Shown here: positions 10,501 to 20,790 of the stretch, one piece after another
How the letters are laid out: each line of letters opens with the position of its first letter
Position numbering within the stretch: the first letter of the stretch is position 1
Assembly (NCBI GenBank): GCA_903772945.1
Contig: CAICTM010000290.1
Coordinates: 1-64,000, forward strand
DNA: 64,000 bases
Reading direction: 5' to 3'
Source of the DNA: Seminavis robusta
Lineage: Eukaryota; Bacillariophyta; Bacillariophyceae; Naviculales; Naviculaceae
Notes under the pieces: generated by a model
What the model was told of the DNA's origin: nothing
The model's database searches: none
The model's input: the letters and a program-made list of their open reading frames with translations, nothing else
Made by a program: the position numbers and the translations under genes

Positions 10501-13500
10501 CGTAAGTTTCATTTCACTTTTGACTTCTATGCTTGTTGACTTCTCGACAAACCTAGCTCACCTGTTTTACTATTGCAGGTTTCAAAATGCTCTCAACTTC
10601 AATCAAAACCTGTGTGATTGGAGCGTCCACATCCTGTCGGGCGCAACTTTTGCAGGCACTTTTGGTGGCACTGGATGTGAATCAACTGACACTCCTCAAC
10701 TATATGGATCGATCTGGGGTCCACTTTGTTCAGTAGGTTGTGTGCCAAGTGCAGCTCCAAGCATGGTTCCAAGTGTTACTCCCAGTTTTACCCCAACCTC
10801 TGCCCCAAGTGATTCTCCCACAGCTAGTACTAGACCCAGTGGTCTCCCTAGCTTTGGTCCAACCACTAGCCAGGCACCAAGTGAGAATCCCACTAGTGCA
10901 CCCACTTCCTTCCCAAGCTCTGCTCCAAGTTCCTTTCCAAGCAGTTCTCCAAGTGTTGCACCTAGTAGCCCACCTACAGCTACCACGTGTTTCGCAGATC
11001 GACCTAGTGTTGATGCAGCTCTACTTGATATTCCAACTGCCCAAGCTACCTACGGTCCCATCCACAGTTGGTGCTTTGAAGAAATGTCCTTTGACGAACT
11101 TTTTTACTTCGATAGGACAGGTGATGACATGCAAGCTTTCTCTCATAGCATCACCGGATGGGATGTTAGCAAAATCACCAACATGCATAGAATGTTCAGA
11201 GGTGCTACATACTTCAACCAAGACATTTCTGCTTGGGATACAGGTTCAGTTAATATCATGCAAGGCATGTTCCATGATGCAGCCACCTTCGATCAAAACA
11301 TTGGCGGATGGGATCTCAGATCAGTTACAGAAATAGGATGGATGTTCAGCGGAGCTGCCAGGTTTAATCAAAATATTGGTGGCTGGACGGTGAGCAAAGT
11401 AATAGACCTTCGGAGCACGTTCAGCCATGCTGACTCCTTTGATCAAGATATTTCCGGTTGGGATGTGGCAAATGTTTTGACAATGCAGAACTTGTTCCTT
11501 GAGAACGATGCCTTCAACCAAGACATCAGTGGCTGGGATGTGGCAAAAGTCACCGGCTTGTCAAAAACCTTTAACGCTGCAACAGCATTCAACCAAAATT
11601 TGTGTGCTTGGGGTGGCAAGGGGTCTGGGTGGAGCAGCACCTTTTCAGGAAGTGCTTGTACAGAACAAGGAGACCCAACCTTGCAGTCCAATGGGGTGAC
11701 TTGGACTCCTGTGTGTTATGCTTGTTTGCTGTCAAGTCAATCTCCAAGTTTCGGTCCCACTACCAGCCAGTTACCAAGCAGCATCCCCAGTTCCATCCCT
11801 AGCATTTTCCCCAGCTCAGCACCAAGTGAAACACCAACTGGAGGACCAAGTGATAGACCCAGCACCAAACCCAGTTCTGCCCCAAGTTATTCTCCCACAG
11901 CTAGTACTAAACCCAGTGGTCTCCCCAGCTTTGTTCCAACAACTAGCCAGCAGCCGAGCACAGTCCCCAGTGCTCCACCAAGCAGCTCTCCAAGTCAAAT
12001 TCCAAGCGATTCTCCTTCAGCAAGTGCAAAACCCAGCAGCCTGCCCAGCATCAGCCCCACTACCAGCAAATTGCCCAGCACTGCTCCCAGTGTCTCTCCA
12101 AGCAGTTCCCCCAGTTCAATCCCGAGCGAATATCCAACTGCCAGCCAAAAACCTAGTGGTCTCCCCAGCTTTGAGCCAAGCACAAGCCAGGTACCAAGTA
12201 GTGTCCCCAGTGCCCTGCCAAGCAGCTCTCCAAGTCAAATTCCAAGGATTCCCTTCACAAGTGCAAAACCCAGCAGCCCCAGCATCAGCCCCACTACCAG
12301 AAATTGCCCAGCACTGCTCAGTGTCTCTCCAAGCAGTTCCCCAGTTCAATCCCGAGCGAATATCCAACTGCCAGCCAAAACCTAGTGGTCTCCCCAGCTT
12401 TGAGCCAAGCACAAGCCAGGTACCAAGTAGTGTCCCCAGTGCCCTGCCAAGCAGCTCTCCAAGTCAAATTCCAAGCGATTCTCCTTCAGCAAGTGCAAAC
12501 CCAGCAGCCTGCCCAGCATCAGCCCCACTACCAGCAAATTGCCCAGCACTGCTCCCAGTGTCTCTCCAAGCAGTTCCCCCAGTTCAATCCCGAGCGAATA
12601 TCCAACTGCCAGCCAAAAACCTAGTGGTCTCCCCAGCTTTGAGCCAAGCACAAGCCAGGTACCAAGTACTGTCCCCAGTGCCCTGCCAAGCAGCTCACCG
12701 AGTCAAATTCCAAGTGATGCTCCTTCAGCAAGTGGAAAACCCAGCAGTCGTCCCAGCGTCAGCCCCACTACCAGCAAATTCCCAAGCACTGCTCCAGTGT
12801 CTCTCCAAGCAGTTCCCCCAGTTCAATCCCGAGCCAATCTCCAACTATGAGTCAAGAACCGAGTGGTCTGCCTAGCACCAGCCCTAGTACTAGTCAAGCA
12901 CCAAGCAGAGATCCAAGCTCTAGCCCCAGCAGGTCACCCAGTAAGTCACCAAGTTCCTCTCCAAGCAGGTATCCTAGTGGATCCCCCAGTGGTAGTCCAA
13001 GCAGCAGACCAAGTAGAAGTCCCAGTACCACCCCAACCCCTAAACCGAGTAGCTCGCCATCCGCAGGCCCTCCCAAAACGGATAGTCCAACTAAAAAACC
13101 AACCGATAGTCCATCTGCATCACCCAAAACTCCACCACCAAAACCTCCGAACCAAGTAGCTCGCCATCCGCAAGCCCACCCAAACGGATAGTCCAACTAA
13201 AAAACCAACCGATAGTCCATCTGCATCACCCAAAACTCCACCACCACAAACCTCCGAACCAAAGCAGCAGACCAAGTAGAAGTCCCAGTACCACCCCAAC
13301 CCCTAAACCGAGTAGCTCGCCATCCGCAAGCCCTCCCAAAACGGATAGTCCAACTAAAAAACCAACCGATAGTCCATCTGCATCACCCAAAACTCCACCA
13401 CCACAAACCTCCGAACCAAGTAGCTCGCCATCCGCAAGCCCACCCAAAACCCCAGAACCAAGTAGCGAACCAAGTATTGCACCAACAAGTGTTCAACCAT

Positions 13501-13868
13501 CCAGTGTCCCAACACCATTATCCTATGCTGTTACTTCTTTTCTTCTGTATGATGCTTTTGAAGATCCAATTCCATTCTACTTTGTAACAGCGGATACAGT
13601 CGTCACTAGTCCTGACCCCCTAGCGATGGGTATATATGCAGAAGTTGATACGTCACTGGTGGACGCGGTGGATTTTGAAGTTGTTGGGGGTACACAGAAT
13701 GATGGTTCTACTACTGTTGCCTCCCATTTGGGTGGCAAAGAATGGGACTATGGCCTTTTTTGGGACAAAAATTTTGATCGTGGCATTACGGCAATAACCG
13801 TCACAGCCACACCGTACATTAATGATATGCCTGGCACAGCTCTTTCGGTGACAATCACTGTAAAGTAA
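4596..13868 (+). CDS. G1: giant secreted/anchored Cys-module, PSP-rich, DUF285 protein
   Basis: The ATG at 4596 opens a 1968-codon exon that ends at 10501 and splices (intron 10502-10578) into a second long exon. Order by residue: basic cytosolic tail 1-56; hydrophobic segment about 57-79 ending in A-Q-S (signal peptide or anchor); Cys-rich modules from about 90 to 970, three of them closed by GxCRxCPxxxTG..LFDD; PT/PS tract about 1150-1350; globular domain about 1352-1470; second PSP tract; DUF285 array of about 12 units; Cys cap; PSP; second array of about 6 units; PSP; and a C-terminal beta-sandwich-like domain. Beyond about 12240 the frame is kept only by assuming several 1-2 base losses in 240-bp repeats, so the link to the 13868 stop is inferred. 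Many NxT/S sites suggest glycosylation. The make-up suggests a cell-wall, mucilage or adhesive protein; the function is not shown. Confidence 0.75.
8056..8650 (+). repeat. G1 first Pro/Thr/Ser tract
   Basis: This coding low-complexity region consists of P-[ST]-x-x-P-[ST] periods, including perfect 24-bp copies encoding TLSPSPPP at about 8103-8150. It is mucin-like and probably O-glycosylated and extended. It separates the Cys-rich modules from the small globular domain. Confidence 0.85.
8652..9005 (+). other. Small globular domain between PSP tracts (G1)
   Basis: A segment of about 118 residues starts at TVCNSPL. It carries two Cys about 40 residues apart and the basic motif QRRHLQ. Counterparts lie in G2 (about 24230-24560), G3 (about 33235-33580) and G4 (about 50100-50440), always between two PSP tracts. 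Shared features are C..L/M..F/Y..A..ASQS(V/M)..C..V..V..R(R)RLQ. I do not recognise the family. The size and position would suit a SEA-like or other stalk domain, but that is only a guess. Confidence 0.5.
9005..9560 (+). repeat. G1 second PSP tract
   Basis: This coding tract has a PSxxPSxxPSxxPS period of about four residues and almost no other composition. It probably forms an extended, glycosylatable spacer before the DUF285 array. Its reverse complement gives a long GxxLGxxLG reading frame, which is an artefact. Confidence 0.85.
9565..10700 (+). repeat. G1 DUF285 (BspA-like) repeat array 1
   Basis: About 12 units of roughly 25 residues follow the pattern FNxDIxxWDTxxVxxMxxMFxxA. They end in a variant unit QNLCDW and a Cys cap (GTGCES, GPLCSVGC). 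The family is known from secreted repeat proteins of bacteria and many algae, where it makes a solenoid. A phase-2 intron (10502-10578) falls inside the last unit. Confidence 0.9.
10502..10578 (+). other. Intron in G1
   Basis: GTAAGT donor and TATTGCAG acceptor, 77 bp. Removing it joins ac|g (Thr) to TTT CAA, restoring the continuous DUF285 unit ST-FQNALNFNQ. G3 has an intron at the equivalent position (36485-36558) in the same phase, so it predates the G1/G3 split. Confidence 0.92.
10740..10985 (+). repeat. G1 PSP linker between DUF285 arrays
   Basis: A coding PSxxPS linker of about 80 residues lies between the Cys cap of array 1 and the start of array 2. Confidence 0.8.
11000..11735 (+). 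repeat. G1 DUF285 repeat array 2 with Cys cap
   Basis: About six [10 protein letters not shown]-type units follow a lead-in that contains SVDAALLDIPTA and a Trp-Cys pair. The array ends in [12 protein letters not shown] and a Cys cap (SACTEQGDP, WTPVCYAC). G3 array 2 has the same lead-in, and G4 has the same cap, supporting common ancestry. Confidence 0.88.
11740..12850 (+). repeat. G1 tandem 240-bp PSP repeat units
   Basis: Near-identical units of 240 bp (80 codons) are recognisable by CAAGTCAAAT at about 11991, 12231 and 12460 and by the variant at about 12700. The 12231 copy is only 229 bp long because several bases are missing relative to its neighbours (for example CCCCC to CCCC and AAAAA to AAAA), and the 12460 copy lost one A near 12496. 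These losses break the reading frame of G1. Confidence 0.85.
13081..13440 (+). repeat. Triplicated PT/PS repeat near the 3' end of G1
   Basis: A segment starting GATAGTCCAACTAAAAAACC occurs at 13081, 13187 and 13344, each followed by CACCCAAAACTCCACCACCA. The middle copy is preceded by CCCAAACGG where the others have CCCAAAACGG, a one-base loss that shifts frame. The repeats encode Pro/Lys/Ser/Thr-rich spacer. Confidence 0.8.
13500..13868 (+). other. C-terminal beta-sandwich-like domain of G1
   Basis: The last 115 or so codons leave the PSP pattern and read VTSFLLYDAFEDPI, then VDFEVVGGTQNDG, WDYGLFWD, and finally ITAITVTATPY and GTALSVTITVK before the stop. I recall this arrangement (VTSFTLhDA, FxhxGTQ, YALFGD, YTLTATPY, GxALTVxFTV) from an Ig-like domain found in secreted proteins of bacteria and diatoms, possibly carbohydrate- or matrix-binding. 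None of G2-G4 has it in this window. The link to G1 depends on correcting upstream frame breaks. Confidence 0.5.
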
Positions 13869-15538
13869 TAATTGCAGGCCAACAAGAGAGGCAGTATGAC
13901 ACCACCTGAAGTTGTTGTTGTGGTCAGCAGTTTCCATTATTTTGCACCAACACGTGGTTGAAATGATTTTCTTACTCCTCAGGGCGACCACCATCACTGC
14001 CTCTTGCCGTGGAGCAAGGCAGAGAGCACTGGCTGCTTCTTTCCCACCTCAGGCACCGCCACTCTCCTGCTCCTGTGTGCAACCGTGTAGCTAGTTGCAT
14101 GGCTACCTATAGGCAACAATGGACTGACTGGCCATGCAAATGTATATTATTGTAATCATTTATTTTGAAATGCTGTCTGAGATGGATTCAAACTGTACTA
14201 CCAAGGCAGGCCGGTGGCATATCTAGCTAGCTAGCAGCAAGAAGAATCACGGTTGGTTGCTGCTCGTTCGTTGCGCTGTGACTGCCTGGCAGATGACAAC
14301 ATGCCGCCACAATTTACCAGCTCGAATATAGGTTCTTCGCAAGTCGTTGGGTTTCCGACCTTTCTTGCACTTCCCTCACTGGCTGTAGCTACCAGAACCA
14401 TGGTCCCCGGATCCATTGGGCAACGGGAACCTGCCTGCGTCTCTGCTGACTGCTGACCATTCCCAGTTTCTCCTCACCTGGAAGAACCTTGTTCACAAAC
14501 AACTCCGTCAAACCAGCTGTGATGTTGCAGGCTAGCCAGCTCTAACTCTATCTAGCTAGCTAGTAGCTAGACTGCGAAATGGATATGGTGGGAGAGCGGG
14601 AATCCAGTCCCCGAAAAGTTAGATCTAGCTAGACCTAGCTAGACCTAGTCTAGTGTGTGGTGGCAGCATTGGACATGGCATGCATACCCAAACAGCTCTT
14701 TCGCAAGGCAAAAACAGAACCGGAACAACTGGATCATTGACGAACAGACTGACGATGGAGCATAGCATCAGAGATTTGACGGGAGGGATTCAAGCCCCCA
14801 ATGGGCGTGTAAACCTCATGATCACTTCCTGGCGGGATTGGGCAATAATCTCCGAGTAGCTCCATAAGTGATCTGTTGCAGGTTTCTTCAAAAGAAGCAC
14901 ACCGAACATCGTAGAGAAGGTTCGAAAGACCAGAAGACATTTGAATCAGAAGCATTTGTTAAAACCACCTTCTCTATGTTTATTCTTTAGGCTCTTCAGT
15001 CTTTGGAAGAACGTTGAGTCATTCCATCACTATAAATCACTAGTTTTCCACAAGTCCCCTTTCAGCAGAAAGGGGTACACAGGATGAAGAATTTGGCGTG
15101 AAAGAAGGATGGGATCTTTTTTTTTCTTCTGCCATTGCTGGGACGGTTCCGCTTGGTTTGCAGGTGGCAGCAGTACAAAAGTACCAGTGCAAGAACTCTA
15201 GCATTAGGCTTTAGCATTGTTGTGACATCGTGTAATGGCGATAGATAGAGGGGTGCTTTTAGTCACCTCTGCCAAAGCTAGTCCGCGCCAAGCAACAGAC
15301 AGACACACAAAGCTACGGCAACTGTGAGAGTTCGGCATGCATGGTGCTTCTACAGCCTTGTACACTTTTACTTGTACTACTATTCCCGAACACCACATCA
15401 TCGCCAGTGCTGGTAAGGGAGGCTCCAACAACAGCAGGGCACATTTAATTTCATCTGGCGATCTCGATTCTCTATCTATAGAGCACTAGCTACTAGACAG
15501 CTAGCTTGTTGTAATAGTCGATCAGATCCGGTGGTACA
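13869..15538. other. Intergenic region between G1 and La
   Basis: No supported gene is seen. It contains CTAG-rich tracts (about 14221-14235, 14553-14570, 14626-14655) and a T-run near 15118. Short ORFs on both strands show no domain, and the stretch just before 15538 is a plausible but unprovable promoter/5' UTR. Confidence 0.5.
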
Positions 15539-18500
15539 ATGTCGTCCCTCCATCCATCTCGTCGCATCTCAGTGCCATCCTCCTCCTCAGCCACCGACGC
15601 TCCAGCAGACCGCAACGAAAGTACCCATGAGCCGCCGGCCATTGTAGCCCCAAAGCGCCATGCCTCTTCTTCTATCTCTTCCTCCGATCATGATCTCCAA
15701 GTCGCGCTCCCCAAGAAGAGTCCTCTGGCCCAACGACAAGTCCATGCCAGCCGCAGAGCGAGCTGCAACGATACGACAACGTCAAGTGTTCGACGAACCA
15801 GCGCGGTCAACCCAGAAAATTTGGCAGGCTTTAGTATGTCACACAGTCAAACCCTGCCCGAGTCCCTCGCTGGCACTACGGTGAGGGATGCCTCGGAACG
15901 ATTGGAAGACGACGTGGCCATTGTGGCAGTCCCCAAAAAGAGTCCCCTCCGACATCAGATGCCCATTCGACGGAATACAAACTCCAGCAGCAACAGCAGC
16001 AGCACTGCCGTACGACGAAGCAGTTTGGTGGAACCGAAAGCATTGTTGGGTTTGTTGGAGGAAGAACAACCGAGTTTGCCAGATCAAATGGTAGTCAACA
16101 TGAGAGACACGTCGGAGCGGTTGGATGGTTGTCTGACGACCTGCAGTTCGGCCATTCCATTGCCCAAAAAGAGCCCTCTGCAAGCGCATATCCGGACAAC
16201 CCGACGGTCCAGTTACAGCCCCAATAATTCGCGTCGAAGCAGTAGCCCCGTTCCAAATGTGGAACCCACTTGTCTCCGTGCCAGTGTTTCCATGGGCCAT
16301 GGATCGTCGCGTCAAAGTGGTAGCCCCGTGCCGGAACCCTGTCCACCGCCCACATCGCTCCGTGCCAGTGTTTCCGTGGGCCTTCCGGTTCGAAGACGAA
16401 GCCTTGTCGATCCAGAACACTTGAGAAAGGCAGGATTGCTCGACGAAGATTCGGAAGAAGAAGACTCTTGCACGGCGCCAGACGTAGTGCCAAGGAGCTT
16501 GACCGACTCGGACGCCTCCAGCGTCGGGTCGAGCAAAAACGAAGCAAGTGACAATGGTGAGGCACCAGCGACTCCATCCTCCGGTTTGCGGTTGTCCAGT
16601 CACAGCAGCAGTAGTAGTAGTAGTGCTGCCAGCACACCACGGTCCTCGGTGGTCGATTCCGATTCCAAAATCAAGGCGGGGCTTCGACGAGCATCCAAAG
16701 CTGTTGCGGCAGCAGTGCAAAGAAACTCAGTCCAAGCAGAAGGCGACCAAAGCAGAACCAACGCCATGCTCGAAGCTGATGCCAAGCTCAAGCGTGGATT
16801 GCGACAGTCGTCCGTCCATTCGTCGAGTGACGCCGGTAGTAAAACTCCCCCGCCATCGAGTGACGGCANNNNNNNNNNNNNNGCCAAAAGATGGGTTTGA
16901 GTCGAAGCTCTCCCTCTGCCGCGGCCCCCCTCACACCCGATAGCCGTCACTCGTCACGCTCTGCCAGCATGGCGGCGGGCCTCGGACGAGACGACGACTC
17001 CAAGTTTCACCTTCGAGTGGCGCGAACGCACACGGACGGCTCGTCCGACACGGCGGCCTCTTCTTCCACTAGTTTTGCTGCCAACGATATGCGTCCGGGA
17101 GCCTATTCGGCCGTCACCGCATCACAAGGCGAATTCTCCATGGAACGTGTGGATTCTCTTCGCAAGGGAGGCGTGGAAGTATTGGGCCGAGAGAGCATCA
17201 ACTCGGCCGCGGCGGGACATGACGTGAGTATTGACCTGTCGAGCTCTCCATCTTTGTTGGATCTGGAACAAGGAGGAGGGCTGCATTCCACCAACGACCC
17301 ACCGCTCTTTTCATCCGAGGTGGGAGAGTTGTACGCTCACAATGAACCGAAACCAAGAAATCACAAGATGCGCGTGGTCGCGGCCCTGGCGGTAGCCATT
17401 GTCGTGGCGGGCATTCTTGTGGCAGCTACAGTAGGCAGCGTACTTTCTCGTCAGAGTGACGGCAACCAGGAGAATGCCAGCATGGGTGTTGTTGCGGAAG
17501 CGGAGATCAAGTTGGAGCAAGTCTTTGTGGACCCAATGGCGGAATTGGCGTCCGAAACGATTGTAGCCATCCAGTTTGGAACGGCTACTGATCCTCGAGT
17601 CAAGGCCTTCAAGTGGATCGCAATGGACCCAAATCTGGCAATGTATTCGTCCGCCCAAAGAAGACAACGTTTTGCTCTGGCGTCGTTCTTCTATGCAACG
17701 AACGGACCTGCTTGGTTTGACAACGGAGGAGTCTCGAGCAAGTGGCTTGATTATGATGCTCATGAATGCAGTTGGTTCTCTTTGGCTCCTCTTCAGGGCC
17801 AACCCGTTTGCAGGACGGCCCCGACATCCGGGCAGATACCTCTGGCCACTCATTATGATTACACATCGCTGGTTCTCTCTGGAAGCGACCTGTGGACTGC
17901 TGGATCCAGTGAATTTCCCAATCCGACCCTTCAAGGCATTCTGGTTCCAGAACTAGGAATGTTGACTTCTTTGAACAGGTTGGATCTTGGGGTCCAAAAG
18001 CTGCGAGGGACTCTACCAGAGTCCCTTCCTCCCACGTTGACGGAGATTGTCCTCTACGACAATGAGCTCACTGGAACTATCGATCCAGTGCTCTATTCCC
18101 GAACTAGTCAGCTATGGCTGAGTTTCAATGCATTTGCGCCCTCCACCATCCCTTCATCGATCGGCCCTGCACTCACAAGCCTGGCACTGACAGAGTCCAA
18201 CATTGCTGGCTCCATTCCAAAGCAGCTGTTTGCATCATCTGCACGGGGCTTGGAAGAGCTCTATCTGTCAGGAAATTCCTTGAGCGGCTCCATCCCTTCT
18301 GAAGTTGGACTTGCCACCAATCTTCGTACACTGGAGCTTCATATCAACCAGCTCTCTTCGTCTCTTCCCAGCGAAATTGGCGATTTGTCCGGCCTGCAGT
18401 GGCTATCACTACAGGGCAACAAATTCAGCGGAACGCTTATATCGGAGCTGGGCAAGATGTCTTCCTTGGAATATCTCCATGTATCAAATCTGGTGCACCG

Positions 18501-18981
18501 GAACAAAGATTTGCAAGGAACGATCCCTCTTGATTGGTTTGCACTGCCGAATCTCAAGTCTTTGGCGCTCTCTTCCACAAAGATATCGGGTAGTGTTCCA
18601 TCTGAGGTTGGCCTCTTGACTTCGCTCGAGAGCTTGATTTTGGACAACAATGGCAAACTCTCAGCCAGTGTCATCCCCAGCGAGGTCGGGGCTCTGCAGA
18701 GGTTGACCGTCTTGGGCATGTCTGACATGAATTTGCACTCTTCCATTCCATCCGAAGTGGGTCTGTTGTCAAAGCTGACTACACTGCGACTTCACGATAA
18801 TGAACTGACTGGAGGCATCCCCCAGGAACTGGAATCTTTGTCTTTGCTGGAGCTTTTCAAGATTGACGGCAACGCAGGCCTTTTGGGAACTGTTCCTACT
18901 GAGTTTTGCGCCATTGACATGCTTGATTTTGGATGCGGTGGGAACGGTTTGTGTGGATGCGATTGTCCCTGCAGCCCTTAG
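15539..18981 (+). CDS. La: type II membrane LRR protein, receptor-like
   Basis: The ATG at 15539 opens a Ser/Arg-rich tail of about 610 residues. Three PKKSPL blocks, each followed by a basic Ser site (RRAS, RRNT, RRSS), are visible, as are two DxKxKxGLR motifs (DSKIKAGLR, DAKLKRGLR) shared with Lb. One TM segment (VVAALAVAIVVAGILVAA) lies at about 612-632. Outside it come a linker, a Trp/Cys LRR cap (FALASFFYATNGPAW, HECSWF, QPVC), about 12 plant-type LRRs (LxGTIPxELGxLxxL) and a Cys-rich end (CGCDCPCSP). There is no kinase domain. A 14-N gap at 16869-16882 splits the frame: the left part runs on to 16900, while the right part resumes two bases out of phase, so the true gap length differs. 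No introns are needed. Surface recognition with a phosphorylatable tail is inferred. Confidence 0.85.
16869..16882. other. Assembly gap (14 N) inside La
   Basis: The N run falls in the Ser-rich tail of La. Reading across it as 14 bases leads to a stop at 16900, whereas the frame two bases away stays open to 18981. The gap length is therefore not true to sequence. Confidence 0.95.
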
Positions 18982-20387
18982 TTAGTACCTTACCCCGCAA
19001 AGTGGGGCCAACTACTAGCTAGCTAGAACTTTGTACCAATTCATGCATCTCTATTCCGAAAGTATCTATCTATCTAGCCAGCTAGGCAGCTAATATTGCG
19101 CTCACTAAGATTCATGATGGGATGCGAGACTACATGTACATCTATTTAGATTGGTGGATGCCGGGGGTTACGGGGGCGTTGGCTGGAGCGCACCATGGTC
19201 TACGTGTACATGGAGCGCATCTATTCAATGCCAAGTGGACCCACAGATAGCCAGCCGGGCCACACGTCAAATTTGTTTGGGAAAGGAAGGTTGAATCATT
19301 CGATTAATTAATCATTCCACTTTAGAAGCGATGTTAGGCAGCTTGTTAGGCTTGGCACACACAGCTACAACAACACCAACTCCGGCATAGTCAGTCAGCC
19401 AGCGGCAAAAATCTGCCCTCTGGTGAAACCCATCTCCAAAACTAAGTCTTTTCCTCCCCAGCCTCTTTTCTTCGGCAACCTACTATGCCATCCCGCATTG
19501 GCCTCCAACGGAAAAGGAGTTGGTCGTGCAGTTTGTAGGAGGCAGGGGGCGGGAGTAAAGTACCGGTACAGGACATATATACGATGTTACACATGTACCG
19601 GAACTAATAATACCCATAATGTGGATAAGTAAAAAGTTGTACGGCTGCTAACACTTTTACAAATTCTCTTGAACCGTCTTTTACGAGTAATCAAAAGGTT
19701 GATCCGATTATTGCATCTGTATTTCGGAATTGTTTAACACGTATCAATTATACTATTTAAAAAGTAACAAAAGCGAATTTGGACCGAATTTGAGTTTGCA
19801 ACTTCCAACCGAGGAACAAACTACTAGCTACAGTAGTACTGAATTATTGGATGTGGTAGCTTGGCTTGTGGTACTGTACCATGGTCGTAGAACGTTCAAC
19901 AAGTAGATTTATTGGCTCAAGGTTCTTGGTAAATACTCGAGTAAAAGGATTAGAGGACTACGACTAGAGTCTCTTGGAAGAACGGTCATGGATGACCAGG
20001 GGCATCTTTAGCACCAAACAAACAAGCTTGGTGCTTCCCGGGGAGCTGTTTTGCTTGGTTGTTGGTGGTTGGTTGTCGGCAAGGCAGCAACAACAGGCAA
20101 CATCAGATAGATAGTCTAGTCTAGATGCCAAAGATCGTCTGCCAATCACCAATCTACGTTGTTCCTAGCAAGCAATGCCTTATACCTTATACTTCATAGG
20201 AAATCTACAGTGGCGTGCCAATCCTTCATTCATTCTTTATCGGTTACCATCCACGCCCCAATTTTTTTTGTTTTTGGTGTCAAACACTCTCTAGCTAGCA
20301 GCACTGGTACCAGTTCGCCACCAACCATTCGACTTTCTTTACAACAAGACCTTGCGTGTTAGCGTGAGCAACCATAACCTGTCGATA
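18982..20387. other. Intergenic region between La and G2
   Basis: Nothing supported is seen. There are CTAG tracts at about 19013-19026 and 19069-19094 and an AT-rich stretch at 19620-19800. The small frames here have no recognisable domain. Confidence 0.5.
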
Positions 20388-20667
20388 ATGCTGAATAATA
20401 GAGAAGGGGAACTAGAAGCTCAGAATCTCCTCGGTACCATGAAGCACCAGCAGCAGCGAGGTGAACGCAGGAGCAGTATCGGCCAAAGCTGTCGAGACGA
20501 CAAGGAGGAGGAGTATCCCCTGGTAGCAGCAGAGGCTCTCGATTCAGATTCCACCAGCCCTTGTAGTGAAGGAGGGTCTCCTCAGAACAAGACAGAGCGA
20601 AAACAGCAGTGCTGGCCCCTGTACCAAACTACCAGGAAGTTCCCAGCACTCGTGGTAGAAGAGGAAG

Positions 20668-20790
20668 GTAGGTGTTTGGACTCAAAGGCCCCGGCATAGC
20701 CTCCATGAAGCGGACCAAATTTGTATTTAGAACTTGACAATGCCCAACCTGACTAAGTCTCTTGTTTCCCTGATCTCTCTTTATCTACAG
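20668..20790 (+). other. Intron in G2
   Basis: GAAG|GTAGGTG donor and TTATCTACAG acceptor, 123 bp, phase 1. The position, phase and much of the sequence match the G4 intron at 53855-53986, so the cytosolic exon was part of the gene before the duplication. Confidence 0.85.

Noticed and set aside
12240-13440. Programmed ribosomal frameshifting in G1
   Set aside because: The shifts fall at several different C/A runs, vary between copies and have no slippery-site or pseudoknot pattern; assembly error or decay is simpler.
14760-14900. tRNA-like GGGATTCAAGCCCCC segment
   Set aside because: It resembles a T-arm, but no acceptor or anticodon stem can be paired on either strand.
15839-16720. 293-codon minus-strand frame
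   Set aside because: Antisense to the Ser/Arg-rich tail of La, with no domain. The La frame carries motifs shared with Lb.
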